This document shows positions 8,493-16,928 of a DNA stretch of 64,000 nt, in pieces. Position numbers and translations under genes: made by a program. Origin of the DNA: Stenotrophomonas rhizophila (GTDB lineage Bacteria; Pseudomonadota; Gammaproteobacteria; Xanthomonadales; Xanthomonadaceae); the NCBI RefSeq assembly GCF_003751305.1, contig NZ_RJKV01000002.1, positions 62,001 through 126,000 of the forward strand, given 5' to 3'. Numbering within the stretch: position 1 is the first letter of the stretch; every line of letters starts with the position of its first letter. Below the pieces are notes generated by a model that searched no databases, was not told the origin of the DNA, and was given only the letters and a program-made list of their open reading frames with translations.

Positions 8493-10127
8493 TCAGTGGC
8501 CGCTTTTGCGGGTGCTGCTCTTGCTGTTCTTCGTCGTGGTGGGGGCCTCGGCCGGTGCTTTGTCGTCGTCCGCTTCGGCATCGGGCTCGGTCGTCATGCG
8601 CTCGGCAATCTGTTCCAGCCCGGCGCTGACCCGCATCAGGCCCCAGTTGCGGGTCGCGTGCACATCGCAGGCCACATGGGTGCCTTTGCCATCCTTCGCG
8701 CACAGGGCGGCCATCTGTTCGGGCAGCGCCTCGTCACCGGTGTGCTCGTAGACGCTGGCCAGGTTCTCGCAGCCTTCGCGTACGCCAGCGGTGCACAGCT
8801 TCATGTAGAAGGGCGCCGCCTCGGCCCAGCGGTTGCGCAGCGCCAGTTGGTGACCGGCGGCATTGCAGCCCTGCAGCTTGCCGGCCGCGCAGCACGCCTG
8901 CGCACCGCCCTCGCGGCCGAGCGTCGGGCAATCCTGCGGCAGCGGGGTTTCGACGAAGACCACCGGCGCGCTGCACTGCTGCGCCTCGCCGGTGCGCGCG
9001 TAGTAGCTGAAGCGGTTCCAGCTGTCCATGCCGATCAGATTGCCGTTGGCCAGGCGCGTGAACACGAAGTCATCGCCCTGGTCATGGCGCACATGGATGT
9101 CGCCATCGACCAGCCGCGCGCGCAGCTTGCCGCCGAAGCCGCTGTCGATCATGCCGCCATCGCCGAACGGCAGATGGTCCATCAGGCCCTGGCTGGCCAC
9201 GTAGCTGCCGCAGGGCAGGGCAGTGGCTGCCACCGGGGTCAGTGCCTTGGCATCCAGCGTGGCCAGCGGCGCTGCACGCTCACAGGCGCGCGGGTCCCTG
9301 CCCAGGGCGCACGCCCGTTGCAGTGCATCGCGGGCCGGGATCAGGCGGCCGGCGTCCCACAACGCCTCGGCAGCGTTGGCACAGAACGTGCCGCCGGTCT
9401 GTGCCCGGCACAGGGTGGTGATCTCATCGAGCTGTATGGCCGGCAGCGGTGACGCCTTGGCTGCGCTGAGCCCGCCAAGCAGCGCCTTGGCCAGGGCTTG
9501 TCCCATCGCGTCGCGCGCGGCCTCCAGACAGGCAGCTTGGTCGTACTCCGCGGACGCGGGTTTGCAGACCTCCGGCTCGGGCAGTTCCGGAGTATCGTCC
9601 CGGGTCGCCGCCAGCGTCCTGGCCTCGCGCGCTTCGGACTGGAAATTGGCCAGCAGGCGCTTGCAGGCGGCCGGGACATCCTCGCGGCACCACTGCCGCA
9701 GGCGGTCGTTGCTGGCAAAGAGCGTGTCGTTCAGGCAGGTGCCGATCTCGGCCCGGCACGATCGGGCTGGAAATACCGCAGCGGGGTGACAGGTGGCCGC
9801 CTTCTGCAAGCGGTATTCGTTGAAGCGGTCACTCAGCAGGCGACCGCCTTCCTGCACGTTCAGCGATCCGACGCCGCCGTTGTCGAGGTCGGCCAACTTC
9901 AGTTCGTCACCGATGCGGCTGAGGATGTAAGGCTCGGGCGCCTGGCCGGGAATCTGCCGAACGCCCTCGTTGGCGCTGTGCAGGGTCAACGTGGTGCCGC
10001 TGTCCTTGGCCACGAACGTGCCACAGACCATGGCCTGGGCCGCTGCCGGCAGGCTGACCGCCGTGAGCAGGGTGAACAGGGTCGCGCGCCAGCCGTGGCG
10101 GCGCAGAAGGGGGAGGCAAACAGTCAC
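8493..10127 (-). CDS. Secreted Cys-rich protein with internal duplication, unknown function
   Basis: The start is placed at GTG 10127 because AAGGA lies just upstream and a signal peptide follows directly (RRHGWRATLFTLLTAVSLPAAAQA); an ATG at 10157 would lengthen it by 10 residues. The 544-residue product has about 22 Cys in the mature part. It looks like two related halves, each opening with a CG(T/S)(F/Y)VA motif (Cys at about 35 and 306) and followed by a pairwise Cys-spaced helical region resembling Sel1/TPR-like units (RACALGRDPRACERA, KLCTAGVREGCENLA). The C-terminus is low-complexity acidic then Ser/Lys-rich. Probably periplasmic and disulfide-bonded. No family recognised. Confidence 0.7.
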   Translation of the reverse strand: MTVCLPLLRRHGWRATLFTLLTAVSLPAAAQAMVCGTFVAKDSGTTLTLHSANEGVRQIPGQAPEPYILSRIGDELKLADLDNGGVGSLNVQEGGRLLSDRFNEYRLQKAATCHPAAVFPARSCRAEIGTCLNDTLFASNDRLRQWCREDVPAACKRLLANFQSEAREARTLAATRDDTPELPEPEVCKPASAEYDQAACLEAARDAMGQALAKALLGGLSAAKASPLPAIQLDEITTLCRAQTGGTFCANAAEALWDAGRLIPARDALQRACALGRDPRACERAAPLATLDAKALTPVAATALPCGSYVASQGLMDHLPFGDGGMIDSGFGGKLRARLVDGDIHVRHDQGDDFVFTRLANGNLIGMDSWNRFSYYARTGEAQQCSAPVVFVETPLPQDCPTLGREGGAQACCAAGKLQGCNAAGHQLALRNRWAEAAPFYMKLCTAGVREGCENLASVYEHTGDEALPEQMAALCAKDGKGTHVACDVHATRNWGLMRVSAGLEQIAERMTTEPDAEADDDKAPAEAPTTTKNSKSSTRKSGH

Positions 10128-10178
10128 ACGATCATCCTTGCAGGTCGTGCAGCGCACCGTGGCGCTGCGGGAAACATG

Positions 10179-10778
10179 TCAGCGGCGGAACAGCGCACGC
10201 ACATCGGCCGCGCACAGGCGCACGATCAGCCAGCCCTGCAGCACCGCGAACGCCAGTGCGGTCACGCCGGCGAGGCCGCTGCAGATCACGCGCTGCACGC
10301 GCAGCTCACTGCGCAGCTTGAGCAGTTCGATCGACAGGGTGTCATCGGGTATCTGCGCCAGCAGGTGGCGGAATGCATCATCCAGCAGCCACGCGGCGAC
10401 CACGTTGAGCACGGCGGTGACCGCCAGCAGCACGATGAACAGTGCCCATGCCCAGCGCCAGCGACGCAGCATGCCCCAGCATGCGGTAACGCCCAAGAGG
10501 CTCGACACGCACAGCAGCACGTTGGCCAGCACCGGGTGGGTGAGCAGCCAGCGCAGCGAGCCAGGCAGCCAGTGCAGGTCCTCATCGGCGAGCAGCGCCT
10601 GCAGCGCCTCCGAGCCCGACAGGGGTATCGAAATCAGTGCCAGCACCGCCCACATCGCGGCTGTGACCAGGCAGACCAGCAGCACGGACTTGAGCAGGGG
10701 GGCGAGAAACGCAGGCGCGCCATCCCCGCTGGGGCGGGGCGTGCAGGAGGGCAATTGCGGGGGAAGCGAGGCTGACAT
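10179..10778 (-). CDS. Hypothetical inner-membrane protein, 199 aa
   Basis: A protein with about four hydrophobic helices: SVLLVCLVTAAMWAVLALI (about 31-50), PVLANVLLCVSSLLGVTACW (about 82-101), WALFIVLLAVTAVLNVVAAW (about 110-130) and GLAGVTALAFAVLQGWLIV near residue 170. The N-terminus is Pro/Ser-rich. There is no recognised domain. It lies 51 nt upstream of the Cys-rich secreted protein on the same strand, so the two may be co-transcribed. Confidence 0.65.
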   Translation of the reverse strand: MSASLPPQLPSCTPRPSGDGAPAFLAPLLKSVLLVCLVTAAMWAVLALISIPLSGSEALQALLADEDLHWLPGSLRWLLTHPVLANVLLCVSSLLGVTACWGMLRRWRWAWALFIVLLAVTAVLNVVAAWLLDDAFRHLLAQIPDDTLSIELLKLRSELRVQRVICSGLAGVTALAFAVLQGWLIVRLCAADVRALFRR

Positions 10779-10808
10779 CCGGTGTCCTGGTTGGGCAGGC
10801 CGTGACGT

Positions 10809-11249
10809 CTAGGTCGCAGCCACCGCGTTCGCGGCCGCGGGCAGGATATGGTCTGCGCTCAACGGTGCCAAGCGCAGGCCATGCGGCGGGTGCAGCGGCA
10901 CCCACGCAAGTTCGGCGATTTCCGCCTGTGCGCGGGGCATGCCGATGACCGTCACCAGGTAGGCATGGGCCCGTACGCGGTGCCCGGCTTCGTGCACCGC
11001 CCAGGCGTCGAACCGGCCCAGCGGCACGGCATTGGCGGGGTCCACCGTCACCCCGAGTTCTTCCTGCAGCTCACGCGCCAGGGCGACCAAGGGTGCTTCA
11101 CCGGGCTCGGGCTTGCCGCCGGGCTGGATGAACGTATCCGAGCCCTGTTTGCGCACCACCAGTACGCGGCCGTCGGGATCGAAAACGACCGCGGCGACGA
11201 TATCGATCGTCGCCGCGGCGTGCTGCCCGTCAGTAGAAACCGACGTCAT
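10809..11249 (-). CDS. Nudix hydrolase
   Basis: A 146-residue single-domain Nudix protein. The Nudix box spans about residues 45-67: G45, E51, then RELQEELGV with the catalytic Glu pair at 63-64, matching Gx5Ex7REUxEExGU. The preceding DTFIQPGGKPEPGE is the usual loop. These enzymes cleave nucleoside diphosphates linked to another moiety; the substrate cannot be told from sequence. The gene is 7 nt downstream of the S9 peptidase gene on the same strand, so co-transcription is likely. Confidence 0.9.
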   Translation of the reverse strand: MTSVSTDGQHAAATIDIVAAVVFDPDGRVLVVRKQGSDTFIQPGGKPEPGEAPLVALARELQEELGVTVDPANAVPLGRFDAWAVHEAGHRVRAHAYLVTVIGMPRAQAEIAELAWVPLHPPHGLRLAPLSADHILPAAANAVAAT

Positions 11250-11256
11250 CGCTGGA

Positions 11257-13623
11257 TTACTTCAGGTTTTCTTCGAACAGCTTGAGGATGCGCTTGTACT
11301 GGTCCAGCCAGGAATCGGCACGCACATAGCCGTGGCGTTCCAGCGGGTACGGCGCGATCGACCAGTTGTCCTTGTGCAGCTCGATCAGCTTCTGGGTGAG
11401 GTTGACCGAGTCCTGGAAGAACACGTTGTCATCCATCATCCCGTGCGCGATCAGCAGGTGATCCTGCAGGCCTTCGGCGTACTCGATCGGCGACGACGTG
11501 CGGTACGCCTCCGGGTCGATGTCCGGGGTGTTGAGGATGTTGGCGGTGTAGCCGTGGTTGTACTGGTGCCAATCAACCACCGGGCGCAGCGCGGCGCCGG
11601 CCTTGAACGTGCCCGGCGAGCGGAACAGCGCCATGAAGGTCATGAAGCCGCCGTAGGAACCGCCGTAGATGCCGGCGTGGTCACGGTCGCCCTGCTTGGT
11701 GGCGACCAGCCAGTCCAGGCCGTCCTTGTAGTCTTCCAGTTCCGGGTGGCCCATGTTGCGGTAGATCGCCGTGCGCCAGTCGCGGCCGTAGCCGGCGCTG
11801 CCGCGGTAATCCATGTCCAGCACCACGTAGCCCTTCTGCACCAGCAGGTTGTGGAACATCTGCTCGCGGAAGTAGGCCGGGTACTGCTGGTGTACGTTCT
11901 GCAGGTAACCGGCGCCGTGCACGAACATGGCGATCGGGTACTGTTTGCCCGGCTCGAAGGTCTCCGGGCCGTAGTACTTGGCCCAGACCACGCCGGCACC
12001 GTGCTTGGACGGCACCTGCACCAGCTTGGGCTGGACCCACTCGCGCGCCTTGAACTCGGCGGTGCGGGTGTCGGTCAGCACCTTGGCCTGGCCACCGGCA
12101 GCGGGCACCACGGCCAGCTGGGTCGGCAGGTAGGCGCCGGAGTAACGCACCAGCAGCTGCTGGCCGTCCGGGGACAGCGAGAAGTCTTCCACGCCGTTGA
12201 GCGAGGTCAGCTCACGCACCTGCTTGCTGGCGTTGTCCACCGCGCACACTTCGTAGTCGCCCGGCGACTGCTGGTTGCACAGGAAGTAGAAGCCGCGGCC
12301 GTCGGCGCTGGGTACCGGCATCGAGGTTTCCCACTTGCCGCCGGTCAGCGCCTGCGGCCTGGCCGTGCCCTGCTGGGTGTACAGGTGCGAGTAGCCTGAT
12401 TCCTCGGACAGCAGCCACAGCGTGCGGTTGTCGTTGGACCAGCCGAAATCGTTGAAGCTCCAGTTGATCCAGGCGCTGTCGGTCAAGCGATGACGCGTCT
12501 CCAGCTTGGCACTGGCCGGGGTCACGCTGGCGATCCAGCGATCCTTGTTGTCGTTGGCGCGCAGCATGATCGCGGCCTGCTGACCATCGGGGCTCCAGCG
12601 GATGCCGGGCGCGCCGGGGCCACCAAGCACTTCCACCGGGCGGTTGCCCTTGAGGGCGTCCTTGCCAGCGGCCTTGCGCAGCGCGGCCAGCGGATCGGTG
12701 CCGATGCCCGGCAGGCCGTCCATCGACAGCGGCTTGACCGTACCAGCGACGGCATCGACCAGCCACAGCGCATTCGGCTCCGGATCGTTGCGGCCCACGC
12801 GGGTGCGGGTGTCCTCGAACTCTTCGTAACCCGACTCGGTCACGTACTTGGGCATCTTGCCACCGCGGCCTTCATCGAAGCTCTTCGGCTTGGTGACCAC
12901 GATCAGGGTGCGTGCATCGGGTGAGAGCACGCTGTCGACGATCTCCACATCCGCGCCCAGATACACCGGGCCCGGTGCGCGGGTGCCATCGGCGCGGCGC
13001 CAGCTGGCTTCCTGTGCCTTGAGCGCCTCGCGCTGGGCGCGATCATTGCGCAGCGTGGCCAGGGTACGCAGCTGCTGTTCGCGCAGGGTATCGGCCTTGG
13101 GCGCATCGTCCGGATTCTTCTCGGCCTTCAGGCTGGCGACCTGCTGCACGCCGGCCGCAGCCGTCCAATGGAACCAGTTCTGGCCGGTGCGCCAGATCAC
13201 ACCGCCGTCGCGGGCGAAATTGACCGCGCCGGACTTCTCGGTGCTGCGGGTCAGCTGGGTCAGGGCGCCGCTGCGCAGGTCGCGCACGAACACATCGCCG
13301 TTGCGCACGAAGGCCGAGCGCTGGCGCGCGCTGTCGTAGACCGGGCTGTCCACATCCAGGGTGCCGCGCTGGTCATCGCCCACCTGTGCGGCCACGCCAC
13401 CGGCGACCGGCTGGCGGAAGGTATCGCGCACCGGGCTGCCGTTGCGCTTGAGCTGGTACTCGACCTGCTGGCTGTTCCAGGACCACCAGGCGCTCTCGAC
13501 CGGCGGACCGATCCAGTCCGGGTCGGCCATGGCCTGCTCGATGGTGATCGGCGTCGGCGCCGCATGGGCAGCACCGCCGAGGGCGGCGAGCAGCAGCAGG
13601 GACAAAGGCAGCGTTCTGGGCAT
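11257..13623 (-). CDS. Secreted prolyl-oligopeptidase-family (S9) peptidase
   Basis: The start at 13623 gives a normal signal peptide (MPRTLPLSLLLLAALGGAAHA); extending upstream would bury it. The 788-residue product has an N-terminal beta-propeller (DPP-IV-like, with repeated FSLSPDGQQL-type blades) and a C-terminal alpha/beta hydrolase. The catalytic triad is visible: Ser in YGGSYGGF (about 656), Asp in HGMMDDNV (about 731) and His in ERHGY (about 764). It is probably a periplasmic dipeptidyl or prolyl peptidase used in peptide nutrition. The promoter region to the right contains a large inverted repeat. Confidence 0.93.
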   Translation of the reverse strand: MPRTLPLSLLLLAALGGAAHAAPTPITIEQAMADPDWIGPPVESAWWSWNSQQVEYQLKRNGSPVRDTFRQPVAGGVAAQVGDDQRGTLDVDSPVYDSARQRSAFVRNGDVFVRDLRSGALTQLTRSTEKSGAVNFARDGGVIWRTGQNWFHWTAAAGVQQVASLKAEKNPDDAPKADTLREQQLRTLATLRNDRAQREALKAQEASWRRADGTRAPGPVYLGADVEIVDSVLSPDARTLIVVTKPKSFDEGRGGKMPKYVTESGYEEFEDTRTRVGRNDPEPNALWLVDAVAGTVKPLSMDGLPGIGTDPLAALRKAAGKDALKGNRPVEVLGGPGAPGIRWSPDGQQAAIMLRANDNKDRWIASVTPASAKLETRHRLTDSAWINWSFNDFGWSNDNRTLWLLSEESGYSHLYTQQGTARPQALTGGKWETSMPVPSADGRGFYFLCNQQSPGDYEVCAVDNASKQVRELTSLNGVEDFSLSPDGQQLLVRYSGAYLPTQLAVVPAAGGQAKVLTDTRTAEFKAREWVQPKLVQVPSKHGAGVVWAKYYGPETFEPGKQYPIAMFVHGAGYLQNVHQQYPAYFREQMFHNLLVQKGYVVLDMDYRGSAGYGRDWRTAIYRNMGHPELEDYKDGLDWLVATKQGDRDHAGIYGGSYGGFMTFMALFRSPGTFKAGAALRPVVDWHQYNHGYTANILNTPDIDPEAYRTSSPIEYAEGLQDHLLIAHGMMDDNVFFQDSVNLTQKLIELHKDNWSIAPYPLERHGYVRADSWLDQYKRILKLFEENLK

Positions 13624-13728
13624 TGCGGGCGGCACCAATGAGGAAAACCCGGCAAGCGTAGCAGCCGCTAGGGCCGCAGGAAGGGGCCACAGGTCATGGG
13701 CGTGTGCTCGCGCGGAAGGCAAGCGGTG

Positions 13729-13856
13729 GTCGGTGGGTTGGGCGCTGGGGCCCCATACCCTTTCCGGCGAATGTCCCCCGGCGTCGGCCTGCGGCCGACC
13801 CCTCCTCCTTTATTTCGCCTCCAAGGGTATGGGGCCCCAGCGCCCAACCCACCGAC
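13729..13856. repeat. Large nested hairpin element with a perfect 34-bp stem
   Basis: The arm starting GTCGGTGGGTTGGGCGCTGG (13729-13762) is exactly complementary to 13823-13856. The 60-nt interior holds two further pairings: GGCGAA (13766-13771) with TTCGCC (13814-13819), and GTCGGCC-TGC-GGCCGAC at about 13783-13799. It occupies the gap of about 395 nt between the divergent S9 peptidase and cydA genes; no coding frame there looks real. There is no T-tract, so it is not a standard terminator. Confidence 0.85.
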
Positions 13857-14018
13857 AGGCCCCGAAAAGCCTGGCTTCCCCTGCCGGCCGCTAAGGGGCC
13901 CTCACGCTCGCGGTAGCCCCTGCGACAAAGTGAAGCAGCGCGTCACCGGGTCGCATGTGCCTTTCACGGATACAGGCCCAGACTGGTGCGGATTTCAGAA
14001 GCCAGTCGGAGGCGTCTC

Positions 14019-15416
14019 TTGGACGCGTTGTTGTTGTCCCGGATCCAGTTCGGGTTCGTCATCAGTTTCCACGTGCTGTTCCCGGCCTTCACGATCGGTA
14101 CCGCCAGCTGGCTGGCTTTTGTCGAATCGCGCTGGCTGCGCACCGGCAATCCGGTCTGGCGCGAGCTGTATTTCTTCTGGCAGAAGATCTTCGCGGTCTC
14201 CTTCGGCATGGGCGTGGTCAGCGGCATCGTCATGGCCTTCCAGTTCGGCACCAACTGGCCCCGGCTGAGCGAGGTCGCCGGCACGGTGATCGGCCCGCTG
14301 CTGACCTATGAAGTGCTCACGGCGTTCTTCCTGGAAGCCAGCTTCCTGGGCGTGATGATGTTCGGCTGGGGCAAGGTCTCGCCGCGCCTGCATTTCTTCT
14401 CCACCTGCATGGTGGCGCTGGGCACGCTGGTCTCCACGTTCTGGATCCTGTCCTCCAACAGCTGGCTGCAGACGCCGGCCGGCTACACGATGGTCGATGG
14501 CATCGTGCACCCGGACAGCTGGTGGCAGATTGTCTTCAACCCGTCCTTCCCCTACCGCCTGGCGCACATGGCGCTGGGCTCGTTCATCACCACCTGCTTC
14601 GTGATTGGCGGCGTGGGCGCGTGGTACCTGCGAAAGGATGTGCACCGCGAAGCCGGCCGCAAGATGCTGCTGGCGGCGGTGGGCTTCGCCGCGCTGACGG
14701 TGCCGGTACAGATCTTCGTCGGCGACATGCATGGCCTGAATACCCTCAAGCACCAGCCGATGAAGATCGCGGCGATGGAAGCGCATTGGCATTCCGAAGG
14801 CGAGGGCAAGGGTGTCCCGCTGGTGGTGTTCGCGGTGCCCAATGAAAAGGCCGAGCGCAACGACTACGAAATCGCGATCCCGCGCCTGGGCAGCCTGATC
14901 CTCACTCATTCGTTGGACGGCACCTTCGATCCGCTCACCTCGGTGCCTGCCAGCGATCGCCCGCCGGTGGTGCCGGTGTTCTTCGCGTTCCGGGTGATGG
15001 TCGGGCTGGGCACGCTGATGCTGCTGCTGGCCTGGGTTTCGGCGTTCCAGTGGTGGCGCGGCAAGTTGCTGCAGTCGCGCTGGCTGATCCGCGGCTGGAA
15101 CTGGATGCTGCCCAGCGGCTTCATCGCGCTGATCTCCGGGTGGTTCGTGACCGAGATGGGCCGGCAACCGTGGGTGGTCTATGGCGTGCTGCGCACGGCC
15201 GATGCCGTCGGCCCACAGAGTGCGTGGATGACGGCGCTGTCGCTGGGCGTGTACATCGTCGGCTATGCGTTCGTGTTCGGCTGGGGCGTCTGGTACCTGG
15301 TGAAGATCATCCGCACCGGTCCCAAGCCGCATGAGCCTGCACCGAAGCTGGATGCCGGCAGCCACACCCCGGCGCGGCCGCTGTCCGGTGCCGATGAACC
15401 GCTGGAGGAGCGCTGA
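14019..15416 (+). CDS. cydA: Cytochrome bd-type quinol oxidase subunit I (cyanide-insensitive type)
   Basis: The preferred start is TTG 14019, giving MDALLLSRIQFGFVISFHVLF, the usual CydA/CioA N-terminus, with GGAGG at 14008-14012; a GTG at 13986 is possible but adds an unusual tail. The 465-residue protein has about nine helices. Typical segments are FLEASFLGVMMFGWGKV, GDMHGLNTLKHQPMKIAAME (quinol loop, Lys/Glu) and VTEMGRQPWVVYGVLRT. The Q-loop looks short, as in cyanide-insensitive CioA. Together with subunit II it oxidises quinol and reduces O2 in the inner membrane without pumping protons. Confidence 0.93.
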   Translation: MDALLLSRIQFGFVISFHVLFPAFTIGTASWLAFVESRWLRTGNPVWRELYFFWQKIFAVSFGMGVVSGIVMAFQFGTNWPRLSEVAGTVIGPLLTYEVLTAFFLEASFLGVMMFGWGKVSPRLHFFSTCMVALGTLVSTFWILSSNSWLQTPAGYTMVDGIVHPDSWWQIVFNPSFPYRLAHMALGSFITTCFVIGGVGAWYLRKDVHREAGRKMLLAAVGFAALTVPVQIFVGDMHGLNTLKHQPMKIAAMEAHWHSEGEGKGVPLVVFAVPNEKAERNDYEIAIPRLGSLILTHSLDGTFDPLTSVPASDRPPVVPVFFAFRVMVGLGTLMLLLAWVSAFQWWRGKLLQSRWLIRGWNWMLPSGFIALISGWFVTEMGRQPWVVYGVLRTADAVGPQSAWMTALSLGVYIVGYAFVFGWGVWYLVKIIRTGPKPHEPAPKLDAGSHTPARPLSGADEPLEER

Positions 15417-15417
15417 G

Positions 15418-16431
15418 ATGGAGATGACAACCTGGCTGCCGGTGGCATGGTTCGCGGTGATCGGCTTTGGTGTGCTGATGTACGTGGTGCTGGATGGCTT
15501 CGTGCTCGGCATCGGCATCCTCGCGCCGATGGCCGAGGATGAAGAACAGCTGGACATCATGATGAACACTGCCGCCCCGATCTGGGACGGCAACGAAACC
15601 TGGCTGGTACTGGGCGGGGCCGGGCTGATGGCCGCCTTCCCCAAGGCCTACGCCGCGCTGCTGTCGGCGCTGTACCTGCCGGTCCTGTTGCTGGTGGTCG
15701 CGCTGGTGTTCCGCGGCGTCGCCTTCGAGTTCCGCTTCAAGGCGCACCGCTCGCGCAGGCTGTGGAGCGTGGCCTTTGGCCTGGGCTCGCTGCTGGCCGC
15801 CTTCGCGCAGGGCGTGGTCCTGGGCGCACTCGTGCAGGGTCTGCAGGTGGTGGATGGCCGCTACGTGGGCGGCGCCTTCAGCTGGTTCAGCCCGTTCTCG
15901 ATGCTGACCGGCGCAGCGGTGGTGTTTGGCTACGCGCTGCTCGGCAGTACCTGGTTGATCCTCAAGACCGAAGGCCGCGAGCAGACGTTCGCACGCACCT
16001 TGACCCGCCCGCTGGTGGTGGCGGTGATCGTGTTCATGGGCTTGGTGAGCGCGTGGTTGCCGTTCCTGGATTCGCGCCTGATGGCGCGCTGGTTCAGCGA
16101 TGGCAACTTCTGGTGGCTGTCGCCGGTGCCGTTGCTGACGTTGGCCGTGGCCACCGCGCTGTGGCGCAGCGCGATGCATCCCAAGCGCGATCTGCCGCCG
16201 TTCCTGTTGACGCTGGCGCTGTTCGTCCTTGGCTTCATCGGCCTGGTGCTGGGCATGTGGCCGTATCTGCTGCCGCCGAGCATGACGTTGTGGCAGGCCG
16301 CCGCGCCGGCCTCGTCGCTGAGTTTCAGCCTGGTCGGGCTGGTGATCCTGCTGCCGGTGATCCTGGGTTACACGGCGTGGTCATACCGGGTGTTCCGCGG
16401 CAAGGTTCGGGCGGATGTGGGGTATCACTGA
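15418..16431 (+). CDS. cydB: Cytochrome bd-type quinol oxidase subunit II
   Basis: A 337-residue polytopic membrane protein. ATG 15418 lies 1 nt after the cydA stop, with GGAGGAG at 15404-15410 inside the cydA end, so the two are translationally coupled. Family marks are WFAVIGFGVLMYVVLDGFVLGIG, APIWDGNETWLVLGG and LVIILLPVILGYTAWSY-like residues near the C-terminus (LVILLPVILGYTAWSYRVF). No cydX-type small gene is visible directly downstream. A GGTCGAGGGCT/AGCCCTCGACC hairpin follows. Confidence 0.93.
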   Translation: MEMTTWLPVAWFAVIGFGVLMYVVLDGFVLGIGILAPMAEDEEQLDIMMNTAAPIWDGNETWLVLGGAGLMAAFPKAYAALLSALYLPVLLLVVALVFRGVAFEFRFKAHRSRRLWSVAFGLGSLLAAFAQGVVLGALVQGLQVVDGRYVGGAFSWFSPFSMLTGAAVVFGYALLGSTWLILKTEGREQTFARTLTRPLVVAVIVFMGLVSAWLPFLDSRLMARWFSDGNFWWLSPVPLLTLAVATALWRSAMHPKRDLPPFLLTLALFVLGFIGLVLGMWPYLLPPSMTLWQAAAPASSLSFSLVGLVILLPVILGYTAWSYRVFRGKVRADVGYH

Positions 16432-16470
16432 GGCGGTGTGACCGCTTGCCGCGCGTCACTGTTCCGTGTG

Positions 16471-16495
16471 GGTCGAGGGCTGCCAGCCCTCGACC
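16471..16495 (+). terminator. Hairpin after cydB, possible transcription end
   Basis: A perfect 11-bp stem (GGTCGAGGGCT paired with AGCCCTCGACC) with a GCC loop lies 40 nt after the cydB stop. No T-run follows, so intrinsic termination is uncertain; it may instead be another REP-type palindrome. Confidence 0.45.
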
Positions 16496-16549
16496 CGGAC
16501 AGTGCTGCCTCGGCGGCGGGAAGGGTCAACCGCATAAAAACGGGTCAAG

Positions 16550-16887
16550 AGCAGCCGACCATGGGTCGGCTCTACCAGAGCAGTACCTCGCTTGAATGTC
16601 GAGAAGACGCAGCAAGTAGCCGATCCGCCGCAGTCTGCTTTTGATGTTCACCTGCGCACCAGCCAACTGTCGAAGGGGCGGTGTGGGTGGGGTGGCGGGA
16701 CCATGTGTTGCCATGGATGGCAACACATGAGCTTACAAGGACGTACTTGCAGCGGGTCCCGACATCCCACCCACACCGACCCAGGCCAGGCACGCCCGGC
16801 AAACCAAAGCATTTGGCTTCTAAACGCTCTCAGCTGCTAAAGAGTCGTTGGCTGCGAAAAGAGCAGCCGACCAGCGGTCGGCACTAC
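16550..16887. repeat. REP-type palindromes flanking a large nested hairpin
   Basis: The 497-nt gap between cydB and xanB2 has no credible gene. It contains a REP at 16550-16575 (GAGCAGCCGACC-ATG-GGTCGGC, reverse orientation, CTAC end) and another at 16861-16887 (GAGCAGCCGACCAGCGGTCG, ending CACTAC). Between them at 16679-16778 lies a nested hairpin: outer stem CGGTGTGGGTGGG/CCCACCCACACCG, middle GGGAC/GTCCC, and an inner 13-bp stem CATGTGTTGCCAT/ATGGCAACACATG with a GG loop (16702-16729). Next to the inner stem is GCTTACAAGGACGTACTTGC, which I believe is a dispersed xanthomonad repeat, from memory only. Confidence 0.75.
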
Positions 16888-16928
16888 AGGGCCTGGAGGG
16901 CGGTAAAACGGAGGACAACGCCTAGAAC

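Noticed and set aside
13995..15644. 549-residue minus-strand frame over cydA/cydB
   Set aside because: It covers two genuine membrane-protein genes and has no hydrophobic helices or known motifs of its own.
16592..16840. Small plus-strand open frames in the cydB-xanB2 gap
   Set aside because: They run through the nested hairpin and REP sequences, lack ribosome sites and look like translated repeats.
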